From positions 1,364,001-1,428,000 of the forward strand of contig JAKVCS010000003.1 of assembly GCA_022448365.1 (NCBI GenBank): DNA of 64,000 nt, given 5' to 3'. Positions 54,028 to 62,607 of this stretch are shown piece by piece. Below the pieces are notes generated by a model that did not search any database, was not told where the DNA came from, and saw only the letters and a program-made list of their open reading frames with translations. Source of the stretch: Saccharospirillaceae bacterium. Its GTDB lineage: Bacteria; Pseudomonadota; Gammaproteobacteria; Pseudomonadales; Oceanobacteraceae. The first letter of the stretch is position 1; the number at the start of each line of letters is the position of its first letter. The translations under genes and the position numbers were made by a program.

Positions 54028-54201
54028 TCAGAAATGTCCACTCGGTGATTGATAGACAGGAACAACCAGAATCGGATGCTCCGCTTGTTGCTGCACAGTA
54101 TCTTTTGCCGATTGAGCTGCGGCACTGCCATCATCGGTGATAAAAGGTTCCGTAGCGCAAGCTGATAACATCGCAACGCAAAACATCAGAGCATATCGCA
54201 T
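54028..54201 (-). CDS. Small 57-residue predicted lipoprotein
   Basis: A short leftward gene: ATG 54201, 57 codons, TGA at 54028-54030. It begins MRYALMFCVAMLSACATEP, a clear lipoprotein signal with lipobox LSAC. The mature part (about 43 residues, ITDDGSAAAQSAKDTVQQ, HPILVVPVYQSPSGHF) has no recognised domain. It starts 8 bp after the stop of the ankyrin/MORN lipoprotein on the same strand, with GAAG upstream, so the two are likely co-translated parts of one unit. Small size makes it easy to miss. Confidence 0.68.
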   Translation of the reverse strand: MRYALMFCVAMLSACATEPFITDDGSAAAQSAKDTVQQQAEHPILVVPVYQSPSGHF

Positions 54202-54208
54202 TATTTAT

Positions 54209-55363
54209 TCACTTCTTTTCTCGTGTATTTTTAATCAGGAATGAAAACAGATCAACCGCAGCACGAACCTGCGCTACCGTGCGTTTATTTTTGTCGTCAC
54301 TGAACAAATCAACCAAATATTCACTATCAACATCTGATGATTGTGCTGTTTGATAAGATGAAGCACGAACGTCGCGACGCAAACCATCCATCTGCGCTTG
54401 CATCATCTCCATTTGTTGAACCATCAACAAGCGCTGCTTAAATAACACATCAATTCGTTTGCCTTCGTAGGTCTCACAGACTTCCATTTCCTCATTATAT
54501 CGGCAGACACCTTTGCCATGGGGAATTCCTTCAACAATTGGGCCGTCCCACACCAATGTTCCTTCGGCGTACATTTTTCCATGGTGCATATCCCCATGGT
54601 GAAAAGTACCAACAAAACGTTTACCTAACGGTGTTTTTGCTTCACCCGGACCGTGCGCCAGGCCGTCTTTACAAGAGTCCGTCAGTAGATAATATTCACT
54701 GTCGGTAATCGGGCAAGTCTCATTCTGTTCCAGCGTTTTTTCCAGATTTTCCAGAGCCAGTTCCTGGCGCTCAAGGGCTGTTTCGCGATAGCTGCCGCGC
54801 GGCATATTATCGAGATATTTCTGATAACTTTCGTAGCTGTCTTTTAAACGTGCCTGTTGCCATAACGCCTGATCGCTGCGGTAACTGGCGACAATACCGG
54901 CAGCTCGGTTCAGGCCACAGAATTCAATCAGCTGGTTAACCGTCAGACCAATTTTACTGCGTTTTCTTGCCGTACACGCAATCGACTTGGTTGATGCCAG
55001 ATTGAAGTCTGGGTTAAACGGCAATAACCGCGAGATCGAGTCGGGTCTGTTGAGCACCGCCAGGTGCAACGGCGTCATGCCACGCTTGTCAGTCACATTC
55101 ACATCGATGCCGGCATTAATAAGGGGTTCAATCATCCGGCTGCTGGATAACACCGCCTGATGCAGCAGTGTACGCCCAAACGGGTCACGCTTGTGCAGAC
55201 GTTCCTCATCCACCAGCACAGCATCCAGATCCGGCATATATCCGGTTTTCACAATGGTGAATTCGGCTGGCTGACGTACCGAAGCACAGCCTGTGGTAAT
55301 TGCGATCAGAGCGATGCAAAGCAATCGCGAGAGTAAGCCTACGGAGATGGAGAAGCGTGCCAT
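54209..55363 (-). CDS. Ankyrin- and MORN-repeat lipoprotein
   Basis: A 384-residue exported lipoprotein. The signal and lipobox ITTGC lie at about residues 20-26. Two ankyrin repeats follow (about 60-115, DPFGRTLLHQAVLSSSRMIEPLINAG and DKRGMTPLHLAVLNRPD). The middle (about 180-215) is helical and charged. MORN-like repeats occur at about 225-285 (GLAHGPGEAKTPLGKRFVG, GKMYAEGTLVWDG, GIPHGKGVCRY), then a coiled-coil-like C-terminus (MVQQMEMMQAQMDGLRRD). Function unknown; a protein-binding envelope scaffold is inferred. It sits between pgk and the aldolases, where most relatives have no such gene. Confidence 0.78.
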   Translation of the reverse strand: MARFSISVGLLSRLLCIALIAITTGCASVRQPAEFTIVKTGYMPDLDAVLVDEERLHKRDPFGRTLLHQAVLSSSRMIEPLINAGIDVNVTDKRGMTPLHLAVLNRPDSISRLLPFNPDFNLASTKSIACTARKRSKIGLTVNQLIEFCGLNRAAGIVASYRSDQALWQQARLKDSYESYQKYLDNMPRGSYRETALERQELALENLEKTLEQNETCPITDSEYYLLTDSCKDGLAHGPGEAKTPLGKRFVGTFHHGDMHHGKMYAEGTLVWDGPIVEGIPHGKGVCRYNEEMEVCETYEGKRIDVLFKQRLLMVQQMEMMQAQMDGLRRDVRASSYQTAQSSDVDSEYLVDLFSDDKNKRTVAQVRAAVDLFSFLIKNTREKK

Positions 55364-55510
55364 AACGTTCCTTGTTTAAAATCCATAACAGAGCACAAAT
55401 TGTCTGCGATAACCCGGATGAATATTGCGGGTTGCTTCACATAATGACAATTATATTTTTAATAGCAGCAAAACAGAATGGTTATTAATCTGGAACAATC
55501 AGCAGGCAAT

Positions 55511-55545
55511 AAAAAACCGGTAGCAACCCATGTCACTACCGGTTT
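55511..55545 (-). terminator. Terminator after pgk
   Basis: AAACCGGTAG (55514-55523) and CTACCGGTTT (55536-55545), a perfect 10-bp stem. On the minus strand a T-run follows (A-run 55511-55516). Confidence 0.88.
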
Positions 55546-55558
55546 ATCAGATCTGCGA

Positions 55559-55596
55559 GCGCTAAATAAGCGCATTATGACTCGCTTATTTAGCGC
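55559..55596 (-). other. Second hairpin at the pgk stop codon
   Basis: GCGCTAAATAAGCG (55559-55572) and CGCTTATTTAGCGC (55583-55596) are perfect inverted copies with a 10-base loop; the right arm includes the pgk stop codon. It has no T-run and lies just before the terminator, so it is likely an mRNA end-protecting structure. Confidence 0.6.
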
Positions 55597-56746
55597 GTTG
55601 CTCCAGGATAGCAACGGCTGGCAGTGTTTTGCCTTCAACGAATTCCAGGAAAGCACCTCCGCCAGTAGAAATATAAGACACTTTATCGGCAATTTCATAC
55701 TTATCCACTGCCGCTAACGTGTCACCGCCACCAGCGATGGAGAAACCATCAGAATCAGCGATCGCCAGAGACAGCGCTTTAGTGCCCTCGCCGAACTGGT
55801 CGAATTCGAATACACCGACAGGGCCATTCCAGATGATGGTTTTTGCTTCTTTCAGCTGTTCTGCCAGAGCCTTCGCTGAATCAGGACCGATATCGAAAAT
55901 CATATCGTCTTCAGCCACGTCATCCGCAGACTTCAGCGTTGCTTCAGCCGTTTCAGAGAATTCTTTACCGCACACAACATCGGTCGGAACCGGGATGGAT
56001 ACTTTTTCCATCAACGCTTTGGCGTTCGGAATCAGGTCGTTTTCACACAGAGACTTACCAACCGGTTTGCCTGCAGCGGCCAGGAAAGTATTGGCAATAC
56101 CACCACCGACAATAATCTGGTCACAGATATCTGACAGGCTTTCCAGCACTTCCAACTTGGTCGAAACCTTGGAGCCACCGACAATAGCCACCAGCGGACG
56201 AGCCGGATTATCCAGCGCTTTACCTAACGCATCCAGTTCAGCTGCCAACAGCGGGCCTGCGCAGGCAACCGGTGCAAACTTAGCAACACCGTGAGTTGAT
56301 GCCTGTGCACGGTGAGCCGTGCCAAACGCATCCATCACAAACACATCACACAGCTCAGCGTACGCTTTCGCCAGCTCGTCTTCGTCTTTCTTCTCGCCTT
56401 TGTTGAAACGAACGTTGTCTAACAGAACCAGTTCACCTGCAGCCACTTCAACACCGGCTTTAAAATCTTTAACGACATCAACATCACGACCCAGCAAACC
56501 CGACAAGTGATCAGCAACCGGCTGCATGGAGAATTTCTCTTCGTATTCACCTTCCGTTGGACGACCCAAATGAGACATTACGATAACTTTGGCACCGGCT
56601 TCCAGCGCGTGCTGAATCGTCGGCAAAGACGCACGAATACGAACGTCAGAGGTCACTTTGCCGTCTTTAACCGGCACGTTTAAATCCTCACGAATCAGGA
56701 CACGTTTTCCATTCAGGTCCAGATCAGTCATTTTTAATACAGTCAT
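55586..56746 (-). CDS. pgk: Phosphoglycerate kinase
   Basis: A 386-residue glycolytic enzyme transferring phosphate from 1,3-bisphosphoglycerate to ADP. The start was set at ATG 56746, with GGAG five bases upstream; an in-frame GTG at 56752 adds two residues. Motifs are [86 protein letters not shown] and [12 protein letters not shown]. It is in the usual epd-pgk order, 180 bp downstream of epd. Confidence 0.97.
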   Translation of the reverse strand: MTVLKMTDLDLNGKRVLIREDLNVPVKDGKVTSDVRIRASLPTIQHALEAGAKVIVMSHLGRPTEGEYEEKFSMQPVADHLSGLLGRDVDVVKDFKAGVEVAAGELVLLDNVRFNKGEKKDEDELAKAYAELCDVFVMDAFGTAHRAQASTHGVAKFAPVACAGPLLAAELDALGKALDNPARPLVAIVGGSKVSTKLEVLESLSDICDQIIVGGGIANTFLAAAGKPVGKSLCENDLIPNAKALMEKVSIPVPTDVVCGKEFSETAEATLKSADDVAEDDMIFDIGPDSAKALAEQLKEAKTIIWNGPVGVFEFDQFGEGTKALSLAIADSDGFSIAGGGDTLAAVDKYEIADKVSYISTGGGAFLEFVEGKTLPAVAILEQRAK

Positions 56747-56926
56747 GGTCACTCCGCTGCTATAGGCCGTTGCACCCCTTTGTTGCCAAAGGGCGAATTT
56801 GGATGGCGCGCATTATAACAGCTGTACTGGTGGTATCCATCGCCATAAAAACGAGGCATTGATCATCCGAAAGACAGGCTGAGGAGTCCTGATTGCACCC
56901 GTTTATTGATTACAGAATCCAGCAAC

Positions 56927-58012
56927 TTACCGGCCTCCGCGCTGCAGCTGCGACATCAGACTGGCGGTATCCAGCATGCGATTGGCAAATCCCCATTCAT
57001 TATCGAACCACACCAACAGCTTTAATAATTTACCACCACTGACACGTGTCTGAGTGGCATCCACCACACCGGATCTTGGATCGTGATTAAAGTCGATTGA
57101 CGCGTGGGGTTCAGCACTGATGCCCACAATCCCGGACAAGTTGAGTTCCGATGAGCGGCCCTCAGCAGCAGACTGTAGCAGTTCATTAACCGCTGTCGCC
57201 GTTGTGGTTTGTTTTAGCTGGATACTGAGATCCAGTGCGGAGACATTCGCTGTTGGTACCCGCATATGCAGGCTTTCGATTTTGCCGTCAAGATGAGGCA
57301 ACAAACGACCCACACCCTTGGATAAACCCGTATCCACAGGAATGATACTTTGGCCGGCAGCACGGGTGCGTCGCAGATCCGAATGGTAAGCGTCAATCAC
57401 TGGTTGGTCATTCATCGCCGAGTGAATTGTCGTTGTCACTCCGGCTTCGACACCAAAGGTCTGATCCAGCAACGTTAATACCGGTATCAGACAATTGGTA
57501 GAACACGAGCCGTTCGACACAATACGATGACTCGCCATTAGCGAATTGTGGTTGAGCCCGTAGATAATCGTATTATCGACCGACGCATCGGCAGGATTGG
57601 AAATCAGAACGCTCGAAGCACCGCGGTCCAAATGAAGCTGCGCACCTTCCCGGCTGGTAATCTGGCCAGAACATTCCAACACCAGATCAACATTCAACTC
57701 ATTCCAGTTAAGCTCAGCCGGGTCCTCAATATGGCGCACGAAAATGCGATCGCCATTAACCAGCAAATGTCGTTCATCTGCAACACTGACATCTCCCGGA
57801 AAACGACCATGAGTGCTGTCGTAACGCAGCATATAGCTGAGCGATTCAATATCCGCCAGTTCGTTAATATCAACGACCTGAAGCCGATCTCGATAACCGT
57901 TTTCATAAAGAGCACGCAACACACAGCGGCCAATACGACCAAAGCCGTTAATTGCAACCCGGGTTACGTCCGCACGTGGTCCATCAGAATTTGTTGAAGC
58001 CAAACCAGTCAC
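56927..58012 (-). CDS. epd: Erythrose-4-phosphate dehydrogenase (GapA-related)
   Basis: A 361-residue NAD-dependent dehydrogenase. The Rossmann start is RVAINGFGRIGRCVLRALYENGY. The catalytic Cys is in SNGSCSTNCLIPVL, and TTIHSAMNDQPVIDAYHSDLRRTRAAGQSIIPVD is the Epd-type loop rather than the GapA one. It oxidises erythrose 4-phosphate for pyridoxal phosphate synthesis, and may retain some glyceraldehyde-3-phosphate activity. GTG start with GGA six bases upstream. It heads the leftward epd-pgk unit. Confidence 0.9.
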   Translation of the reverse strand: MTGLASTNSDGPRADVTRVAINGFGRIGRCVLRALYENGYRDRLQVVDINELADIESLSYMLRYDSTHGRFPGDVSVADERHLLVNGDRIFVRHIEDPAELNWNELNVDLVLECSGQITSREGAQLHLDRGASSVLISNPADASVDNTIIYGLNHNSLMASHRIVSNGSCSTNCLIPVLTLLDQTFGVEAGVTTTIHSAMNDQPVIDAYHSDLRRTRAAGQSIIPVDTGLSKGVGRLLPHLDGKIESLHMRVPTANVSALDLSIQLKQTTTATAVNELLQSAAEGRSSELNLSGIVGISAEPHASIDFNHDPRSGVVDATQTRVSGGKLLKLLVWFDNEWGFANRMLDTASLMSQLQRGGR

Positions 58013-58110
58013 TGCTTATCCGCAAATAATGCTTTAAATATTAAAAGCATTATTTTCGCGGATTTTGCAGTCGATAGGAACCAATTTCACCGCAGTAGCG
58101 GCAGAAGAGG

Positions 58111-60033
58111 TTAGTAACGGAAGTTCGATACGATGTTTTTCAGATCTGCGGAAGCTGAGTCAAGCTGCTGTTCAGCAACATGAGTGGTGACTTCGGAAGC
58201 CTCGAGAGTTTGCTCCGCCAGCACATTAATGCGAGTGACGTGTTTTTCCAGATCCGTTACCACATTCGATTGCTCAACGGTTGCCGTAGCAACCTGCGTT
58301 GCCATCTCGGTCATAGTGCCGATGGAGTTGCGGATCGTATCCAGAGCTTCTGAAACACGCGAAGATTGCGACACCACGGTATCGCAACGCTCACCGCCTT
58401 TTTGCATTGCACTGACGGCAATTGCCGATGTGCCCTGCAGCTTTTCAATCATACTGCCAATTTCTTCTGTCGCCTGATGAGACTTCTGCGCCAGGTTACG
58501 CACCTCATCAGCTACCACGGCAAACCCTCTACCCTGCTCACCTGCGCGGGCGGCTTCAATGGCCGCGTTGAGCGCTAACAAATTGGTTTGCTCGGAAATC
58601 CCCGAAATGACACCAAGAACGGAACTGATCTGGCCAACATCGTCGGCCAACCGCTCAACTGCCGAGGCAACATCCTGAAGTTCTGAATTGAGCGATCCCA
58701 TCTCCTCTGTGGTGTGCTGCATCAACCGCTGCCCGGAATCGGACTCCTTCACCGCAATATTGCTGGCGTTCGCCGTTTGCTCTGCATTGGCAGCAATTTC
58801 TTTAACGGTGGCCCCCATTTCCGTAATGGCGGTGGCAACCAACGCGATACTCTCGACCTGCTCGTCGGAATTACGATGGGAATCTTTTGCCGATTGCTGT
58901 ACCTGACCCGCAGCATTATGAACCTGGTCTGCAGTACCAGCCAGCTGAGCAATTAAGCTGCGCATGTTTTCGCTGAACTGGTTAAAAGCACCCGACAAGA
59001 TGCCGACCTCATCCTTGCTGTAAATTTTCAGTCTTCGTGTCAGGTCGGCATCGCCGTCCGCGATTGCCTGCAACATGGTTGATGCGTTAGTAATAGGACG
59101 GGTAATTGATGACGACTGCCACATAGCAATCAAAACAAATCCTCCAACCAGCACCAGATTTAAGACGATCGTCAGTAAAGTCATTTCATGCAATGCAGAA
59201 AACAATTCGCGGGTCGGCAACTCCGCGACAACATACCAACCAAGCGAGTCAATATACTGAGCTGCAATTAGTCTCTCACTCGGCTCATAAAGCCTCGTTA
59301 CCTGAACACTATTCTGATTCAGTAATTCCGGTAGTCGGGATGCCAACTCTGGCCGCTGAGCCAGGCTTTGTGTACCGGACACGCCTTCCTCGGGGTGAAT
59401 TTTGATCGCACCCGTCGGGTCAACCAGATACACAAGCCCGGACTCTCCTACCTGATAATCCCGAATGAAATCCGACAGTTCACTGATTTTTAAGCCGATG
59501 CCGGTAATCGCTTGCTGACCCGGGATACGATAATTGATAAACAGCGTGGGCACCTGATTTGTATCGTCGATATCAAGATCCAGACTGTAAGGTTTGCCGC
59601 TGTTTACAAAATCGTAAAACCAACCATCTTTTGCTGGGTCAAGCTGCCGGACCAGTCCGTCTCGGGTGTAATAATTACGACTTTCCCCTGACACAAGAAA
59701 GGTCGTAAGTGCCGACTCTTGCTGCAATACATCATTAAGATAACGCACAACCTGCGCCCGCTGAGATTCGTCCTCTCCATCTCTCAGCCAGTTATTGACT
59801 GGCACATTCACGGCCATGGTACTGGCAACGGCTAATCGCGTTTCAATTTCGCGTGCAACCTGTGCTGATACTGCGGATAACGTCGCTGGAATTTCTGCCT
59901 CAGAAATCCGTTCAACCGTATTACTGCGTACCAACACTGTCGTAAGTATTGTTGATAGGGTTATTGAAATAAACAAAGCCCCAGCCATCGCAAACAGCAG
60001 TTTTCGTTTTAAAGGTAATTGCGACCAACTCAT
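58111..60033 (-). CDS. Methyl-accepting chemotaxis protein, dCache-type sensor
   Basis: A 640-residue chemoreceptor. Helices lie at about residues 12-32 and 280-302. The periplasmic dCache sensor between them has the PctA-like pattern [33 protein letters not shown] and [21 protein letters not shown] domain (about 305-355) and the signalling domain follow; the hairpin tip [20 protein letters not shown] lies around residues 488-510. The sensor differs from that of the first receptor, so the ligands likely differ. The start has GGGAG upstream. An eight-G tract lies 150 bp upstream. Confidence 0.94.
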   Translation of the reverse strand: MSWSQLPLKRKLLFAMAGALFISITLSTILTTVLVRSNTVERISEAEIPATLSAVSAQVAREIETRLAVASTMAVNVPVNNWLRDGEDESQRAQVVRYLNDVLQQESALTTFLVSGESRNYYTRDGLVRQLDPAKDGWFYDFVNSGKPYSLDLDIDDTNQVPTLFINYRIPGQQAITGIGLKISELSDFIRDYQVGESGLVYLVDPTGAIKIHPEEGVSGTQSLAQRPELASRLPELLNQNSVQVTRLYEPSERLIAAQYIDSLGWYVVAELPTRELFSALHEMTLLTIVLNLVLVGGFVLIAMWQSSSITRPITNASTMLQAIADGDADLTRRLKIYSKDEVGILSGAFNQFSENMRSLIAQLAGTADQVHNAAGQVQQSAKDSHRNSDEQVESIALVATAITEMGATVKEIAANAEQTANASNIAVKESDSGQRLMQHTTEEMGSLNSELQDVASAVERLADDVGQISSVLGVISGISEQTNLLALNAAIEAARAGEQGRGFAVVADEVRNLAQKSHQATEEIGSMIEKLQGTSAIAVSAMQKGGERCDTVVSQSSRVSEALDTIRNSIGTMTEMATQVATATVEQSNVVTDLEKHVTRINVLAEQTLEASEVTTHVAEQQLDSASADLKNIVSNFRY

Positions 60034-60291
60034 ATCATTCTCCCAAAATACCTTTTCAGATTAGCAGAGCCTGAAAGAACCATAGGTATAGTTAACAAAC
60101 GGTCAAACAAAGTGGGACAAAACAACAAAAAGTCGCATCACTGGACACTATTTCGATAGAAAACGTCCGGCAAAGCCGATACTGGGGGGGGAATGTTATT
60201 GAAAAAGAGCAACACGGCGATGAACTGCTTAGCAGAAACGTGTGTATTTTTCTTAGAGAGGGGTTTTGATGTTCTTGGAGGTTGGCTTAAA

Positions 60292-60368
60292 TGGCGCGCT
60301 CGGAAGGATTCGAACCTTCGACCGCCTGGTTCGTAGCCAGGTACTCTATCCAGCTGAGCTACGAGCGC
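60292..60368 (-). tRNA. tRNA-Arg(ACG), copy 1
   Basis: On the minus strand a 77-nt cloverleaf with acceptor GCGCTCG/CGAGCGC, discriminator G, encoded CCA, T-arm GGTTCGAATCC and anticodon loop CTACGAA (anticodon ACG, wobble A probably edited to inosine). Identical in sequence to copy 2. Confidence 0.97.
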
Positions 60369-60411
60369 GTCTCTTAAGTCAATTCACGATTGGAAGCATT
60401 CTGAAAAAGAA

Positions 60412-60488
60412 TGGCGCGCTCGGAAGGATTCGAACCTTCGACCGCCTGGTTCGTAGCCAGGTACTCTATCCAGCTGAGCTACGAGCGC
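60412..60488 (-). tRNA. tRNA-Arg(ACG), copy 2
   Basis: The same 77-nt tRNA-Arg as copy 1, separated by 43 bp. The anticodon is ACG in loop CTACGAA, with encoded CCA. A tandem duplication. Confidence 0.97.
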
Positions 60489-60568
60489 GCATCGTGGGGC
60501 GCGTATTATAGGTAGTTATCATTAGCTGTCAACTATCTTTATACGCATCTGCATGAAGCAGAAAAACG

Positions 60569-60658
60569 TGGCGGAGAGAGAGGGATTCGAACCCTCGATA
60601 GGGGTAAACCTATACACCCTTAGCAGGGGTGCGCCTTCAGCCACTCGGCCATCTCTCC
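60569..60658 (-). tRNA. tRNA-Ser(GCU)
   Basis: On the minus strand a 90-nt tRNA with acceptor GGAGAGA/TCTCTCC, a long variable arm, T-arm GGTTCGAATCC, anticodon loop CTGCTAA (anticodon GCU) and encoded CCA. Reads AGC/AGU serine codons. Confidence 0.97.
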
Positions 60659-60756
60659 ATGTCACGGCGCGCATAATACCACGTTATTCAGAAATTCAAA
60701 GAAAAATTTCAAAGAAATTAAGGCTTTAGGAATTTCTCGTTACCGATCAGTGTTGA

Positions 60757-60951
60757 TTAGTAATTGCCGTTAGTTTCACCACCGTCTTTTTCGCGTTGGA
60801 TTCGCTGGTAAATTTCTTCACGGTGCACAGCCACTTCTTTTGGCGCGTTGACGCCAATTCGTACCTGATTTCCTTTAACACCTAAGACAGTCACAGTGAC
60901 ATCATCACCGACCATCAGTGTCTCGCCTACACGACGGGTTAAAATAAGCAT
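60757..60951 (-). CDS. csrA: Carbon storage regulator CsrA
   Basis: A 64-residue RNA-binding homodimer that binds GGA motifs in mRNA leaders to alter translation and stability. It controls motility, biofilm and carbon flow. [51 protein letters not shown] is the standard CsrA sequence; the RNA-contacting Arg44 region is intact. AGGAGA lies six bases before the start. The usual lysC-csrA-tRNA-Ser-tRNA-Arg order is present. Confidence 0.98.
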   Translation of the reverse strand: MLILTRRVGETLMVGDDVTVTVLGVKGNQVRIGVNAPKEVAVHREEIYQRIQREKDGGETNGNY

Positions 60952-61079
60952 AGGGTTCTCCTAACATTCCTGTTCGATTTTAGGGTGCTGTTGGCAAAAG
61001 CCGGTTTCTCATCCCTTTGCTTCCAGTATTGACCAGTATGACCAGATTGAAAGCGCGTAAAATGGGATATTGAGAATTT

Positions 61080-61125
61080 TTAGTTATTAGAGAGAGATCA
61101 GTCATTGAGCTCTCTCTAATACTAA
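61080..61125. other. Large hairpin between lysC and csrA
   Basis: ATTAGAGAGAG (61086-61096) and CTCTCTCTAAT (61110-61120) pair perfectly, and TTAGT (61080-61084) pairs with ACTAA (61121-61125) past one bulged base. It lies 19 bp after the lysC stop and has no clear T-run. It may end or attenuate lysC transcription before csrA. Confidence 0.55.
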
Positions 61126-61143
61126 TTTTGGAAAGGACGAGGA

Positions 61144-62376
61144 CTATTCGCTAGCTGCTTCAGCGTCTAAGCCGAAAGCAGTATGGAGAGCTCGCACCGC
61201 CAATTCCAAATACTTTTCTTCGATCACAACAGAGATTTTGATCTCGGAAGTCGTGATCGCCAGAATATTTATATTTTCATCCGCCATTACTTTAAACATC
61301 TTGCTGGCTACGCCTGCATGGGAGCGCATCCCCACACCAACCATCGACACCTTACAGATATCATCGGTTCCCGTGACTTCACGTGCTTTAAGTTCTTCAG
61401 CTGTTGCGCGCAGAATAGTCAGAGCTTTCTGATAATCGTTGCGGTGCACCGTAAAGGTGAAATCCGTCGTACCGTCAGCGGAAACGTTTTGGATGATCAT
61501 ATCCACTTCAACGTTCTGATCACTTACCGGAACCAGAATTTTCGAGGCAACACCTGGAATGTCAGGGACACCTTTAACGGTCACTTTGGCTTCATCGCGG
61601 TTAAAAGCAATACCGGAAATAACTGGATTTTCCACGGAGCTGTTCTCCTCCATTGTGATCAGGGTGCCGTCTCCTTCCTCAAAACTGGAAAGAACACGGA
61701 GCGGAACTTTGTATTTACCTGCAAATTCAACCGAACGAATCTGCAGAATTTTCGAACCTAAGCTGGCCATTTCCAGCATTTCTTCGAAGGTCACTTTTTC
61801 CATGCGTTGTGCCGACTGCACAACTCGTGGATCCGTGGTGTAAACACCATCAACATCGGTATAAATCTGGCACTCATCCGCTTGCAACGCTGCGGCCAAT
61901 GCAACACCAGTTGTATCAGAACCACCACGACCCAGTGTCGTAATATTGTTGTCATCGTCGATACCCTGAAAACCGGCCACCACACAAACACCGCCAGCGT
62001 CTAATTGCTGACGCATTGCATCGGTATCAATGTCTTCGATACGGGCTTTCATGTGGGCATTATCGGTTTTCATACCGGCCTGCCAACCAGTAAAAGAACG
62101 GGCATTAATACCGCGTTTCTGTAAGGCCATAGACAACAGGGCAATAGTTACCTGCTCACCGGTAGAAACCAATACATCCATTTCACGCGGAGTCGGGTTA
62201 TCGGATATATCATTTGCCAGGCCGATTAAGCGGTTGGTTTCACCACTCATTGCCGATACTGCCACCACGATCTGATGGCCAGCATCATGGAAAGATTTCA
62301 CTTTATCCGCGACGTGTTCGATGCGTTCGATGGAACCAACGGAAGTACCGCCGTATTTCTGTACGTATAACGCCAT
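61144..62376 (-). CDS. lysC: Aspartate kinase
   Basis: A 410-residue enzyme phosphorylating aspartate, the first step toward lysine, methionine and threonine. The kinase domain begins LYVQKYGGTSVGSIERIEHVA, with VVAVSAMSGETNRL and TLGRGGSDTTGVALAAAL following. Two ACT domains at the C-terminus (about 265-340 and 345-405, GVASKILVPV, GVGMRSHAGVASKMFKVM) bind lysine/threonine for feedback. It lies between alaS and csrA as in pseudomonads. Confidence 0.97.
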   Translation of the reverse strand: MALYVQKYGGTSVGSIERIEHVADKVKSFHDAGHQIVVAVSAMSGETNRLIGLANDISDNPTPREMDVLVSTGEQVTIALLSMALQKRGINARSFTGWQAGMKTDNAHMKARIEDIDTDAMRQQLDAGGVCVVAGFQGIDDDNNITTLGRGGSDTTGVALAAALQADECQIYTDVDGVYTTDPRVVQSAQRMEKVTFEEMLEMASLGSKILQIRSVEFAGKYKVPLRVLSSFEEGDGTLITMEENSSVENPVISGIAFNRDEAKVTVKGVPDIPGVASKILVPVSDQNVEVDMIIQNVSADGTTDFTFTVHRNDYQKALTILRATAEELKAREVTGTDDICKVSMVGVGMRSHAGVASKMFKVMADENINILAITTSEIKISVVIEEKYLELAVRALHTAFGLDAEAASE

Positions 62377-62537
62377 GATAATTCACTGGGTCGACTGATT
62401 TTTGAGGGCGCTAATTAAACACTAATTGACTCATTCAGAAAAGTTTTGGCCGGAATTTAAGCAGCATTCGAAGACATTTCAGCGGGAAAACCTCAGTTAT
62501 AGCGTAAAAAGTGAGACTGGCTATTTATCAGATAAAC

Positions 62538-62574
62538 AAAAGCCGCATTATTCCTGACGAATAATGCGGCTTTT
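62538..62574 (-). terminator. Terminator after alaS
   Basis: A perfect 16-bp stem, AAAAGCCGCATTATTC (62538-62553) and GAATAATGCGGCTTTT (62559-62574), with a 5-base loop. The outer AAAA/TTTT pairs form the T-run, 34 bp after the alaS stop. Confidence 0.9.
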
Positions 62575-62607
62575 AAATGACATGGAGGCCGGGTAAAAGT
62601 GCTGGTA

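Noticed and set aside
55719-56294. 191-codon plus-strand frame across pgk
   Set aside because: Antisense to pgk, Ser/Ala-rich translation typical of shadow frames.
60266-60511. 81-codon frame with an internal repeat
   Set aside because: It is the two tRNA-Arg genes read as protein; the repeat is the duplicated tRNA.
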